From a virus: a stretch of DNA of 24,932 bases. Under the pieces are notes generated by a model. That model did no database searches and was not told the DNA's origin. It saw only the letters and a list, made by a program, of their open reading frames with translations. Location: the IMG/VR virus record IMGVR_UViG_3300027801_001462, positions 1 to 24,932 of that record, one strand, 5' to 3'. Shown in pieces: positions 6,777-13,532 of this stretch. Made by a program: the position numbers and the translations under genes. Position 1 is the stretch's first letter. Each line of letters begins with the position of its first letter.

Positions 6777-7991
6777 ATGCTTATAGAAGATGTACTAACA
6801 GAATTTAAAAGAACACACCTCGAACACATAGAGGACATAGTGGTCACTGACGGTTATGAAGGTGGCAAAGCAGTTATAGAGTACTTCAGAGGACTACTGC
6901 TAACACTTAAAGGATCAAGTTCAGAAGCAATGAGTGTCACAGTCAAGTGGGATGGTGCTCCTGCTGTGGTTTGTGGGACTAACCCAGACAACGGCAAGTT
7001 CTTCGTAGGAACAAAGTCAGTGTTCGCAAAAGCGGCCAAGATAAACTACACAAAGAAAGACATAGCAAACAATCACGGCACAGACGAACTGGGACAGAAA
7101 CTGTTGAAGTGTCTAGTGCATCTAAAGAAATTAAACATACAAGGTGTGGTCCAAGGTGACATGTTATTCAGAGACGAAGACATCACTAGAAAGAACATTG
7201 AGAGTAAGCCCCACATAACATTCACACCAAACACAATAACATACGCAGTGCCAGAAGGTGGTGACCTAGGCAAACAGATAGACAGAGCCAAAATAGGAAT
7301 CATATTCCACACAACATACAACGGCGAAACACTAGCAGACATGACAGCATCAGGTGGAGCAGATGTAAGTTCATTCACCAAAAGCAATGATGTGTTCTTT
7401 GACAATGCCACATACAGAGATGTATCGGGCAGTGCTAAATTTACCGACGACGAGACAAAACAGTTTTACAACAGCATTGAAAAATTAGAAACCTTATTGA
7501 ATGGTGTGCCACAGAACTTATCAAGTGTGTTAGGACAGAACACAGACTTTGTGCCCATGTTCCAGATGTACATAAACGCAATGGTTAAACAAGGCGAGCT
7601 ACCTAACAATGTTAATCAATTCTTATTAGGATTTAGAAAGTTTTATACAGATAGAATGCAACAACAGATGACAGGACTAAAAGCACAAAAGGCTTTACAA
7701 TCGAGACAGGATAAAATGAAACAGATGCCTGTGTTCTTAAGCAAAGCAAAGAAACCATTACAGGCTATGATGACATTCTACAAAGCAGTACAACAGATGA
7801 AAGCATTTGTTTTAAAGAAAATGAATCAAGCAATGGCTATCGGATCGTTCTCACAAACAGATGGTGGATTAGAAGTGACAGAGCCAGAAGGTTTTGTTGC
7901 TGTGGATAAATCAGGTAGTGCTGTTAAACTGGTGGATAGATTAGGATTCTCAAGAAGAAACTTGACTGCTGTCAGCAAATTCAAGAAATAG
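6777..7991 (+). CDS. Putative covalent nucleotidyltransferase (ligase-fold) protein
   Basis: The 404-residue protein carries an ordered set of motifs like polynucleotide ligases and capping enzymes: Lys57-Trp-Asp-Gly60 (TVKWDGAPAV, motif I with the candidate nucleotidyl-lysine), VFAKAAK and VVQGDMLF (residues 124-131, motif III-like), PEGFVAVD (Glu371, motif IV-like) and SAVKLVDR (Lys384, motif V). A mostly helical segment rich in Met, Gln and Lys (about 220-355) sits between motifs III and IV and is longer than in T4 RNA ligase 2. I believe similar proteins occur as a domain of unknown function in marine T4-like phages (memory, not checked). The reaction, RNA or DNA sealing or something else, is not known. 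The last 42 bp overlap the reverse gene at 7950. Confidence 0.65.
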   Translation: MLIEDVLTEFKRTHLEHIEDIVVTDGYEGGKAVIEYFRGLLLTLKGSSSEAMSVTVKWDGAPAVVCGTNPDNGKFFVGTKSVFAKAAKINYTKKDIANNHGTDELGQKLLKCLVHLKKLNIQGVVQGDMLFRDEDITRKNIESKPHITFTPNTITYAVPEGGDLGKQIDRAKIGIIFHTTYNGETLADMTASGGADVSSFTKSNDVFFDNATYRDVSGSAKFTDDETKQFYNSIEKLETLLNGVPQNLSSVLGQNTDFVPMFQMYINAMVKQGELPNNVNQFLLGFRKFYTDRMQQQMTGLKAQKALQSRQDKMKQMPVFLSKAKKPLQAMMTFYKAVQQMKAFVLKKMNQAMAIGSFSQTDGGLEVTEPEGFVAVDKSGSAVKLVDRLGFSRRNLTAVSKFKK

Positions 7992-8987
7992 ATTCAAAGT
8001 ATTATTAATTTCTGTACCCAACTTCTCTTTATTAAAAAATGTATCAAAGTTGTACTGTCGCAGTGATTGGCTTCGCAGATACATGTCCTTCCATTGAGCA
8101 TCACGTAACCTATCACACACATCAACAATGGTATCAATTCTCATACTTGGATCTCTGTCTAAGTCGTATGCTTCTTCAAAGTAGTTGTTGAAAGTCTTAA
8201 AGCCCATTTCTTTTAACTTCTGCAGATATAGGTAATTGCCATGCACTACAAAAAACTGTTGAGCTATTATAGGTTTCCAAATTTTTTCTGTCATAAACAC
8301 CTCATGATCGTTGTCATTGGTCTCTGACACAATGCTACATGCAGTATCGTTGTACGGCTTCTCGAATATGTCTTGGTCCATGCCATACTGTGGATAGTCT
8401 TGTGCCCATGGCAGTTCATAGTCTGTGGGCAGTTTTCTCTTTGGCCAATTGGTGTACAAACTATTTTCTAGTACGCCCTTGTCTAACATTTTTTCATAAA
8501 GTTTTACCCTATGATCTCTAGGTTGTTTGTTTAGATACAAGAAGTCATATTTTTTGTTAGAGTGATCAAAATTAAACTTGCTGTCCTTGTGCTTGTTATA
8601 CATGTAAAACCAAAACCAAGATACTCCGCCTGACCACAATATCTCGTTTGTTTGTTTAGGCCACAAAGTAAGTGCATCTATATTTTCTTTGGACTCCCAT
8701 GGTGTTGCGAGTATGAATTTAAACCCTTGACTGTGTAATAATACTTTTCTACGTTCCAACTCTTGTCTATATTCTGTGTTGTGTGATGGGTGCTGTTCTC
8801 CCCTCTTTGATCTGTCTATGATGGCAAATTTCCTATCATATGAATCTAAATCATAGTGTTGTAGCATATAGTATTCTGATGTACAATCAAACGTTTGATC
8901 ATTAAGACTGTGCATATTGATAAACTGCTCGTACAGAGCATTCTCTCCGGTCTTCATTAGGTCTGTGAGAATAAAATTACGTTGCAT
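7950..8987 (-). CDS. Glycosyltransferase-like protein (GT10/fucosyltransferase-type C-terminus)
   Basis: The 345-residue protein has near its middle-to-C-terminal part the motif FMTEKIWKPIIAQQFFVVHG followed by LKEMGFKTF. This resembles the TEK-x-x-x-P and GF-x-T-F elements of the nucleotide-sugar-binding domain in alpha-1,3-fucosyltransferase-like enzymes. The N-terminal half is Tyr/Trp-rich with strand KYDFLYLNKQPRDHR, typical of the acceptor/donor interface of this group. I chose the ATG at 8987; the ORF could extend to 9080, but that would overlap the forward gene's promoter and start at 9007. It is divergent from that gene and tail-to-tail with the nucleotidyltransferase-like gene. The donor sugar is unknown. 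Confidence 0.65.
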   Translation of the reverse strand: MQRNFILTDLMKTGENALYEQFINMHSLNDQTFDCTSEYYMLQHYDLDSYDRKFAIIDRSKRGEQHPSHNTEYRQELERRKVLLHSQGFKFILATPWESKENIDALTLWPKQTNEILWSGGVSWFWFYMYNKHKDSKFNFDHSNKKYDFLYLNKQPRDHRVKLYEKMLDKGVLENSLYTNWPKRKLPTDYELPWAQDYPQYGMDQDIFEKPYNDTACSIVSETNDNDHEVFMTEKIWKPIIAQQFFVVHGNYLYLQKLKEMGFKTFNNYFEEAYDLDRDPSMRIDTIVDVCDRLRDAQWKDMYLRSQSLRQYNFDTFFNKEKLGTEINNTLNLFLEFADSSQVSS

Positions 8988-8993
8988 CTGTTC

Positions 8994-9001
8994 TATAAAT
9001 A
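8994..9001 (+). promoter_or_regulatory. Late promoter box (TATAAATA)
   Basis: This is a perfect T4 late consensus octamer inside the 19-bp divergent gap. Its last A is exactly 6 nt before the ATG at 9007. It fixes the start of the forward gene and argues against the longer ORF that begins at 8917. Confidence 0.7.
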
Positions 9002-9006
9002 CGTGT

Positions 9007-9570
9007 ATGTTAACACCTTTTTTAAAGTATGTATCTGAAGCCAAAGTTATTAGACGACATAGTGACTTGGGTAGATTCACATTTCATGATGTAACAGAAC
9101 GAATATATCTTAGTTTTCTTGCTTTAGGATTAATGAGTCAAAGAGATGACAGCAAATCATTTGTAAAATCATACTCTGCTCAGACCATGCAAAAAGGAAC
9201 ATTCGATCAAGTGAGAATGGTAAACAATGACCTAGCAAACATGTTGGCCATTGTGGCAGGTGATCCAGAGATTACCAAAAAATTAAAAAATAAAAATCAA
9301 GCACAGGCCATGAGGCAGAGACAACCTGTGCCAATAATGGCATTAAGAAGGTACCTAAGAACGTATGAGAGCCACTATAAGGTACTGACACAGTTAGAGA
9401 CAGCACTTGGTATCCGTGATGCTAATTTTAGAAATTTGAGAAGAGCTGTGGCCAATTACAACAGTTTAGATTCTAGACAACAAGCACAAACATTGGCCAA
9501 ATTAAAACAACTGCTACAAGTCAAATTACCAAACACAGACATACAACGTAAATTCAAAGAACTATCCTAG
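9007..9570 (+). CDS. Protein of unknown function, helical
   Basis: This is a 188-residue basic, helical protein (SFLALGLMSQRDDSK, RRYLRTYESHYKVLTQLETALGIRD, QAQTLAKLKQLLQVKLP). There is no signal peptide, obvious membrane span or catalytic motif. I chose the ATG at 9007 because it lies 6 nt after a perfect TATAAATA box; the longer ORF from 8917 would start inside the divergent glycosyltransferase gene and adds a Cys-rich segment typical of antisense reading. The FkbM methyltransferase gene follows after 5 bp, so the two are probably co-transcribed. I do not recognise the family. Confidence 0.7.
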   Translation: MLTPFLKYVSEAKVIRRHSDLGRFTFHDVTERIYLSFLALGLMSQRDDSKSFVKSYSAQTMQKGTFDQVRMVNNDLANMLAIVAGDPEITKKLKNKNQAQAMRQRQPVPIMALRRYLRTYESHYKVLTQLETALGIRDANFRNLRRAVANYNSLDSRQQAQTLAKLKQLLQVKLPNTDIQRKFKELS

Positions 9571-9575
9571 AACAT

Positions 9576-10166
9576 ATGAACAATAGCTTTTGGGTATTGT
9601 ACGGACAACACACTGAACCTACTTTCTTAGAACAGGCAGGTAATGGCCAATTGGCCCAACGAAACAACAGTCTTGGACATGTGAAACAATGGAGGAACGC
9701 CATAGACGTAGGCGCCAACGTGGGACAGTGGACTAGACCATTGGCTGAGAAATTCCAACAGGTCATCTGCTTCGAACCCAACCCTAACTTCAGAGAGTGT
9801 TTCAACAAGAACATCACAGAATCAAATGTGACATTGTGGCCTTATGGTCTGTCAGACAAGGAACACACTGCACAGCAGGACTTCAACTCCACAGTGCTGA
9901 AAGAGGGAGAAGGCGACATAGAATGTAGGACACTGGACAGTTTCAATCTAACAGATGTCGACTACATCAAAATTGACGTGGATGGATTTGAGGTTCCTGT
10001 GCTCCAAGGTGCACAAGAAACTATAAGGAAAAACAATCCTGTGATCAACATAGAGATGAAGGAACGTAAGAGACCACATATAGTTGGAGAATGTCGGCAA
10101 ATACTGATCAATCTCGGTTATAATTGCCGTTCACGTGTTAGAAGTGACGAAGTGTGGACAAAATAG
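9576..10166 (+). CDS. FkbM-family methyltransferase
   Basis: The 196-residue protein has the FkbM-type methyltransferase layout: SAM motif Asp44-Val-Gly-Ala-Asn-Val-Gly50, acidic Glu68 after strand 2 (ICFEPNP), and the family-typical YIKIDVDGFEVPVLQGAQETI near residues 130-150. FkbM enzymes usually O-methylate sugars or polyketides, so glycan methylation is a reasonable guess beside the glycosyltransferase-like gene at 7950. Strand ends INIEMKER and the basic C-terminus are also usual. The ATG at 9576 follows the previous stop by 5 bp without a clear Shine-Dalgarno. Confidence 0.88.
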   Translation: MNNSFWVLYGQHTEPTFLEQAGNGQLAQRNNSLGHVKQWRNAIDVGANVGQWTRPLAEKFQQVICFEPNPNFRECFNKNITESNVTLWPYGLSDKEHTAQQDFNSTVLKEGEGDIECRTLDSFNLTDVDYIKIDVDGFEVPVLQGAQETIRKNNPVINIEMKERKRPHIVGECRQILINLGYNCRSRVRSDEVWTK

Positions 10167-10197
10167 TAATATTACAGCATAATTTACCAAAATAATT

Positions 10198-10205
10198 TAT
10201 AAATA
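10198..10205 (+). promoter_or_regulatory. Late promoter box (TATAAATA)
   Basis: A perfect T4 late consensus octamer lies 64 bp before the ATG at 10269. It predicts a leader of about 58 nt that holds an imperfect hairpin (ACTTGAT around 10212-10218 with ATCAAAGT around 10230-10237) and then the Shine-Dalgarno at 10252-10260. Confidence 0.7.
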
Positions 10206-10251
10206 CTTGCAACTTGATTACAGAGTGTGATCAAAGTCATTTTAATCAGAT

Positions 10252-10260
10252 AAAAGGAGG
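10252..10260 (+). promoter_or_regulatory. Strong Shine-Dalgarno (AAAAGGAGG)
   Basis: AAAAGGAGG ends 8 nt before the ATG at 10269. It is the best match to anti-Shine-Dalgarno in the window, where most genes have none, and marks the downstream gene for high translation. Confidence 0.85.
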
Positions 10261-10268
10261 ATTTAAAC

Positions 10269-10607
10269 ATGACAACTAAAGTAAACCCGGTAGCAACAAC
10301 AGTACCAGCACAAATGATTGGTAAAGATATCCAATTATTCACAGTTGATTACATCAACGCAGTAAACGGTTCAGCAGGACCATTAGGTGTTCAAAAAGCA
10401 GTTCTTGATTCAATCATGCAAACAGCAACGATCATCGCGGCAGGACCATTAGGTAACTCAAACACAGAGCAAACTTTCATAACTGAAGGTACTGACTCAG
10501 TAGTAGTAGCTACTTTACAAGCAGACATCAGAGCGTTAGGAACACACGATTCAGTGGACGTTTCAGCGGCAACGGTAACTGCAAAAACTTTAACAATCGC
10601 TGTATAA
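10269..10607 (+). CDS. Small, probably abundant virion-type protein of unknown family
   Basis: The 112-residue protein is rich in Ala, Thr, Val and Ser, with a low charge and a beta-like C-terminus (DSVVVATLQ, VTAKTLTIAV). The tetrapeptide GPLG occurs twice (about residues 37-40 and 59-62). There are no Cys residues, no signal peptide and no catalytic motif. It forms a complete monocistronic unit: perfect TATAAATA late promoter, 58-nt leader, AAAAGGAGG and a strong terminator at 10643. That pattern and the composition suggest a high-copy virion protein, for instance a capsid or tail decoration protein; this is inference. I cannot name a family. Confidence 0.75.
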   Translation: MTTKVNPVATTVPAQMIGKDIQLFTVDYINAVNGSAGPLGVQKAVLDSIMQTATIIAAGPLGNSNTEQTFITEGTDSVVVATLQADIRALGTHDSVDVSAATVTAKTLTIAV

Positions 10608-10642
10608 TAATAGCAATTAATAAGTTTTTACGTAAGACATTT

Positions 10643-10677
10643 AAAAGGGTGGACATTAATTTGTTCACCCTTTTTTT
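10643..10677 (+). terminator. Rho-independent terminator
   Basis: A 12-bp stem (AAAAGGGTGGAC at 10643-10654 with GTTCACCCTTTT at 10663-10674, one G-U wobble) closes the loop ATTAATTT and runs into 7 T. The loop and the downstream flank are the same as in the terminator at 1802-1836. Confidence 0.92.
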
Positions 10678-10681
10678 ACGA

Positions 10682-10689
10682 CTTAAATA
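10682..10689 (+). promoter_or_regulatory. Late promoter box (CTTAAATA)
   Basis: Follows directly on the terminator, as at 1840-1847. The last A is 13 nt before the ATG at 10702, so a leader of about 7 nt is predicted. Confidence 0.55.
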
Positions 10690-10701
10690 TTGAAAACACA
10701 T

Positions 10702-11172
10702 ATGTACGAGTACAGAATTCACACCCTGGTTGATATCACAGACAATGGTAATCTAAAACAACAGTTTCCATTCAAGACAACTGCAGACGAAGTGATACAC
10801 GACAAGCACTCATTAGCCATAGCACGTAATCAAAATTCAAACTTCAACACCCTACTACAATTATTACAGATGAGAGCAAACATCACGTGGGAAGTACCAC
10901 CTAAAAGAGTTAACGACACACTAGGTAACAGCAACTTTGGTAGCTTCTATGAGGGAAAACATAACACTTGGCACTTCCAGTTCTTTACAGAACAATCAGG
11001 AGTATATGGAGATGACGACATGATGACTTCGTCATTGATCAGCGATTTCCACAATGTGCCTATCGTAAGTTTCTGCAAAGAGACCACAACATTTCCATTA
11101 TCCACATTTGACACAGAGAATCTCAAGACAATAAACACGTACTTTTCCTATGCTGGATATCAAGATAAATAA
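10702..11172 (+). CDS. Protein of unknown function
   Basis: The 156-residue protein has mixed alpha/beta composition, beginning YEYRIHTLVDITDNGN and containing a Phe/Trp-rich middle part (NTWHFQFFTEQSG). There is no signal peptide, membrane span or known motif. I start it at the ATG at 10702; an in-frame TTG at 10690 would overlap the late promoter box. Its stop codon lies inside the next TAAATA box (11164-11171). Not recognised. Confidence 0.7.
   Translation: MYEYRIHTLVDITDNGNLKQQFPFKTTADEVIHDKHSLAIARNQNSNFNTLLQLLQMRANITWEVPPKRVNDTLGNSNFGSFYEGKHNTWHFQFFTEQSGVYGDDDMMTSSLISDFHNVPIVSFCKETTTFPLSTFDTENLKTINTYFSYAGYQDK
11164..11171 (+). promoter_or_regulatory. Late promoter box (GATAAATA)
   Basis: The box overlaps the TAA stop of the gene at 10702. 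It lies 51 bp before the ATG at 11222, giving a predicted leader of about 45 nt. Confidence 0.45.
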
Positions 11173-11221
11173 TAGCATACATTAGGCAACAAGACACAAA
11201 CAAACTAAGGCACACATAGGC

Positions 11222-11533
11222 ATGGAACAGGCAGACGTCAAGGCGATACTAACGGAGGTACGGTACCTCAAAACAGAATTAAAAGAATTTATGAGTGGAC
11301 ACACAACAGAACTAGAAAAACAAAACCTAGAAGCACACGTGGACCTTTGTTCAGAGAGATACAAAGGGTTACACGACAGATTAAGTGCGATAGAAATCAG
11401 ACTGGCCAAAATGAATGAAGAGATGGGCACCAGTCACAAAAGCAGTCAGAAGACAATCATAGCCACAGCAGGCACAGTGGTTGCAAGTTTATTATCGATA
11501 GTGGTAGTGATCCTGATGAAAATGCCTAGCTAA
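11222..11533 (+). CDS. Holin-like membrane protein (coiled coil plus C-terminal transmembrane helix)
   Basis: This 103-residue protein has a charged, heptad-like N-terminal region (about residues 1-72: VKAILTEVRYLKTELKEF, RLSAIEIRLAKMNEEM) and one strong hydrophobic segment at residues 78-99 (TIIATAGTVVASLLSIVVVILM), with a very short polar tail. This is the layout of XhlA-type holin or lysis-accessory proteins, with a coiled coil inside the cell and a tail anchor. No endolysin gene lies beside it in this window, so a lysis role remains inference. Another tail-anchored structural or membrane protein is the alternative. Confidence 0.6.
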   Translation: MEQADVKAILTEVRYLKTELKEFMSGHTTELEKQNLEAHVDLCSERYKGLHDRLSAIEIRLAKMNEEMGTSHKSSQKTIIATAGTVVASLLSIVVVILMKMPS

Positions 11534-11569
11534 TCCAAGTTAAATTACCAAATACAATATATATAACAT

Positions 11570-11803
11570 ATGTTCATACAAATAGCACCTCGGGTCAACG
11601 TATATGTCTCAGAGGACGACGTAAAATTTATTCAAACACATTCACAAGAGTCATTTAGAGCAAGCCAATTACCAGCTGAAGATGTTGACAGAGCCAAGAA
11701 GTTATCTGACAAAGCAATCTTTGTTAGAAAGAAACTTGACACCGACATGCAATATGCTTTAAATAGACGTATAAGATTTGTGAACAATGCCAAAAAAAAG
11801 TAA
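11570..11803 (+). CDS. Small basic protein of unknown function
   Basis: This 77-residue protein begins with a beta-like part (IQIAPRVNVYVSEDDV) and ends in a basic helix (YALNRRIRFVNNAKKK). It has no Cys and no membrane segment. The last 17 bp overlap the next gene, so the two are translated together. The start is preceded by an AT-rich TATATATAAC tract rather than a TAAATA box or Shine-Dalgarno. Not recognised. Confidence 0.65.
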   Translation: MFIQIAPRVNVYVSEDDVKFIQTHSQESFRASQLPAEDVDRAKKLSDKAIFVRKKLDTDMQYALNRRIRFVNNAKKK

Positions 11804-12302
11804 ACATAAACCATTCAGCGAACTAGTACGACAGATAGAGGCTTACGGTCTCAAGGACAAACTTGCGGACCTAGTACACAAAGAAGAAGCAAGAAGACCG
11901 TTCCGACACTTACCCAAACAGTTCTCTAAAGGTATCCTCATAGGCAACATAGCCATTGTACCCAAGAAATGGACTGGCACTAGATATGTGTATGTGATAG
12001 CAGACATGATGGAAGCAAAGATACTGCACGAAGATATTAATCTTAAACAAACTGCCATAATGGTAGCACATCATCTAGCAGACGGTGAGAACATTCCTTA
12101 CAACATACTAGAACTGGATACTAAATTTGCATCGCAACTGTTCAACATACAGAGTGCTAAACGTATGATAAGAGAAGCACAAAAAGAAGATAACGTAACA
12201 CAAGAAGATGTGTATTATGACCGTTTAGACACAGCAAACCACCTAGCAGACGATTGTAAAGACAAAATACAGCAAATTTTTAACGATACGTTTGGAGGAT
12301 AA
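11787..12302 (+). CDS. Protein of unknown function
   Basis: The 171-residue protein has a basic N-terminal 45 residues, a beta-containing middle (GILIGNIAIVPKKW, RYVYVIADMMEAKIL) and an acidic helical C-terminus (QEDVYYDRLDTANHLADDCKDKI). The layout suggests a small virion or assembly protein, but nothing specific is seen. It overlaps the gene at 11570 and ends at a TAA that leads directly into the late promoter box of the next gene. Confidence 0.7.
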   Translation: MPKKSKHKPFSELVRQIEAYGLKDKLADLVHKEEARRPFRHLPKQFSKGILIGNIAIVPKKWTGTRYVYVIADMMEAKILHEDINLKQTAIMVAHHLADGENIPYNILELDTKFASQLFNIQSAKRMIREAQKEDNVTQEDVYYDRLDTANHLADDCKDKIQQIFNDTFGG

Positions 12303-12303
12303 A

Positions 12304-12311
12304 TATAAATA
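12304..12311 (+). promoter_or_regulatory. Late promoter box (TATAAATA)
   Basis: A perfect octamer whose last A is exactly 6 nt before the ATG at 12317. GGAGG at 12294-12298 is too far from the start and upstream of the predicted start point, so it should not act as a Shine-Dalgarno on this transcript. Confidence 0.7.
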
Positions 12312-12316
12312 ACACT

Positions 12317-13177
12317 ATGAAGAGCTTAGAACTTACAAAACCTTTAACAACAGAGTCCTTATTAAATGAGTTTGAATCTAGATTCAACCAAACTATGGAC
12401 TTATCAAAATTTAACGAAGAAGAATTACAAGATTACGCAAATCATGTAAGAACAAAGATACACGAAATTACACAAAACACACACTTTGGACAAGAGCTTA
12501 AAGACAACAACTATCAAAAGAATCAAATGATGTTGGACATTATTAATCAGGAAGTGTCACAGAGAAAACTTGCTGAGTATGGTGGAATGAAAACAGATCC
12601 TATGACAGGCAAGATGGTGCAAAAAATACAAAAAGTTACAAGCCTAGATGACAAAGAGAAGAAAGAGATCATAGGCGGAATAGTTACTAAAGAAACAGAA
12701 GTAAAAGAAGGTGTTGAAGAACAATCAGAATTAATACTAGCGGCTAAGGACATGATGGACAAAGTTACAGGTTACTTAGAAGATCTAGCATCAATGAAAA
12801 CAGAAGGTGCATTAGAACTAGTAGACAGAATCAGAGACGAAATGGGTGCCGAGAAGGCAGACGCATTTTTAAACAAAATCCAACCAGCGATTGAACAAGC
12901 GGAAGCTGTTTTAACGACAACTAGACAAGAGCTAGACAACGGTGTAAGAATATTGACCGGAGAAGAAGTAGCTTCAGACCCTATGGGCGCCGATGACACG
13001 ATGGACATGGATGACACAGACGCAGGCTTAGATGATCTCGAAGCACCAGAGACAGATGAGTTTGGCGCCTCTGATGCAGAAGCAGGTGGATCAGATCCTG
13101 AAGGCAGAGAAACAAGAGAATCCAAAGAAGTGTTTGAAACTTCAAACAGACTGTACAGCAAACTAGCAGGGAAGTAG
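12317..13177 (+). CDS. Acidic coiled-coil virion or scaffold-like protein
   Basis: The 286-residue protein is helical and heptad-rich over residues 1-215 (for example NEFESRFNQTMDLSKFNEEE, SELILAAKDMMDKVTGYLED, KADAFLNKIQPAIEQAEAVL). A strongly acidic low-complexity tail follows at about 225-265 (DDTMDMDDTDAGLDDLEAPE), then a short basic end (NRLYSKLAGK). Coiled coil plus acidic tail is typical of phage scaffold, prohead-core and some T4-like virion proteins. No protease or enzymatic motif is seen. It is preceded by a perfect late promoter and followed within 4 bp by the gene at 13182. The scaffold or virion role is inference from composition. Confidence 0.6.
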   Translation: MKSLELTKPLTTESLLNEFESRFNQTMDLSKFNEEELQDYANHVRTKIHEITQNTHFGQELKDNNYQKNQMMLDIINQEVSQRKLAEYGGMKTDPMTGKMVQKIQKVTSLDDKEKKEIIGGIVTKETEVKEGVEEQSELILAAKDMMDKVTGYLEDLASMKTEGALELVDRIRDEMGAEKADAFLNKIQPAIEQAEAVLTTTRQELDNGVRILTGEEVASDPMGADDTMDMDDTDAGLDDLEAPETDEFGASDAEAGGSDPEGRETRESKEVFETSNRLYSKLAGK

Positions 13178-13181
13178 TCCT

Positions 13182-13532
13182 GTGAGGTTTTTCGAATTCC
13201 AAAACAAAGATTTAGAATCCGCACTAATAAATGTTCTTATGAACATGAAAGGTGATGCAGATGACAGAGACTCATCATCAGAGATAAGCATGGATGCTGT
13301 AAAGAGTGTTATGGCAAACACAGGTTATCCAGCATTCAATTACGATGTATTCAAGAGCATGTATGATGGAGACGGTGACTTAAAAAATGTTGTTGCTGAT
13401 TTTGACAACGACAAAATAGTAATCAAAACAGATCAAGAAGCAGACGCAGATCCATCAATGGACTTTGACAATCAAGGTTCAACAGATGTAGTTAAGAAAA
13501 TGGCCAAGTCTGCAATGAACAGAAGAAAATAA
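13182..13532 (+). CDS. Small acidic protein of unknown function, GTG start
   Basis: The 116-residue protein begins MRFFEFQNKDLE and has an acidic, Ser/Asp-rich body (DADDRDSSSEISMD, VVADFDNDKIVIKTDQEADADP) with a basic end (KKMAKSAMNRRK). The start is a GTG at 13182, only 4 bp after the previous stop, with AGGGAAG a few bases upstream as a possible Shine-Dalgarno. The neighbouring gene has the same acidic-body, basic-tail design, so they may work together in the virion. Its stop abuts the stop of the reverse radical SAM gene without any gap. Confidence 0.7.
   Translation: MRFFEFQNKDLESALINVLMNMKGDADDRDSSSEISMDAVKSVMANTGYPAFNYDVFKSMYDGDGDLKNVVADFDNDKIVIKTDQEADADPSMDFDNQGSTDVVKKMAKSAMNRRK

Noticed and set aside
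8917-9006. N-terminal extension of the gene at 9007
   Set aside because: It would overlap the divergent gene, and a perfect TATAAATA box lies 6 nt before the internal ATG at 9007.
8988-9080. N-terminal extension of the reverse glycosyltransferase-like gene
   Set aside because: It would run through the promoter and the first 74 bp of the forward gene; the ATG at 8987 gives a better protein start.
12772-13224. Reverse ORF of 150 codons opposite the acidic protein
   Set aside because: Its Ser-rich repeats mirror the Asp/Glu-rich coding strand; no start signals are present.
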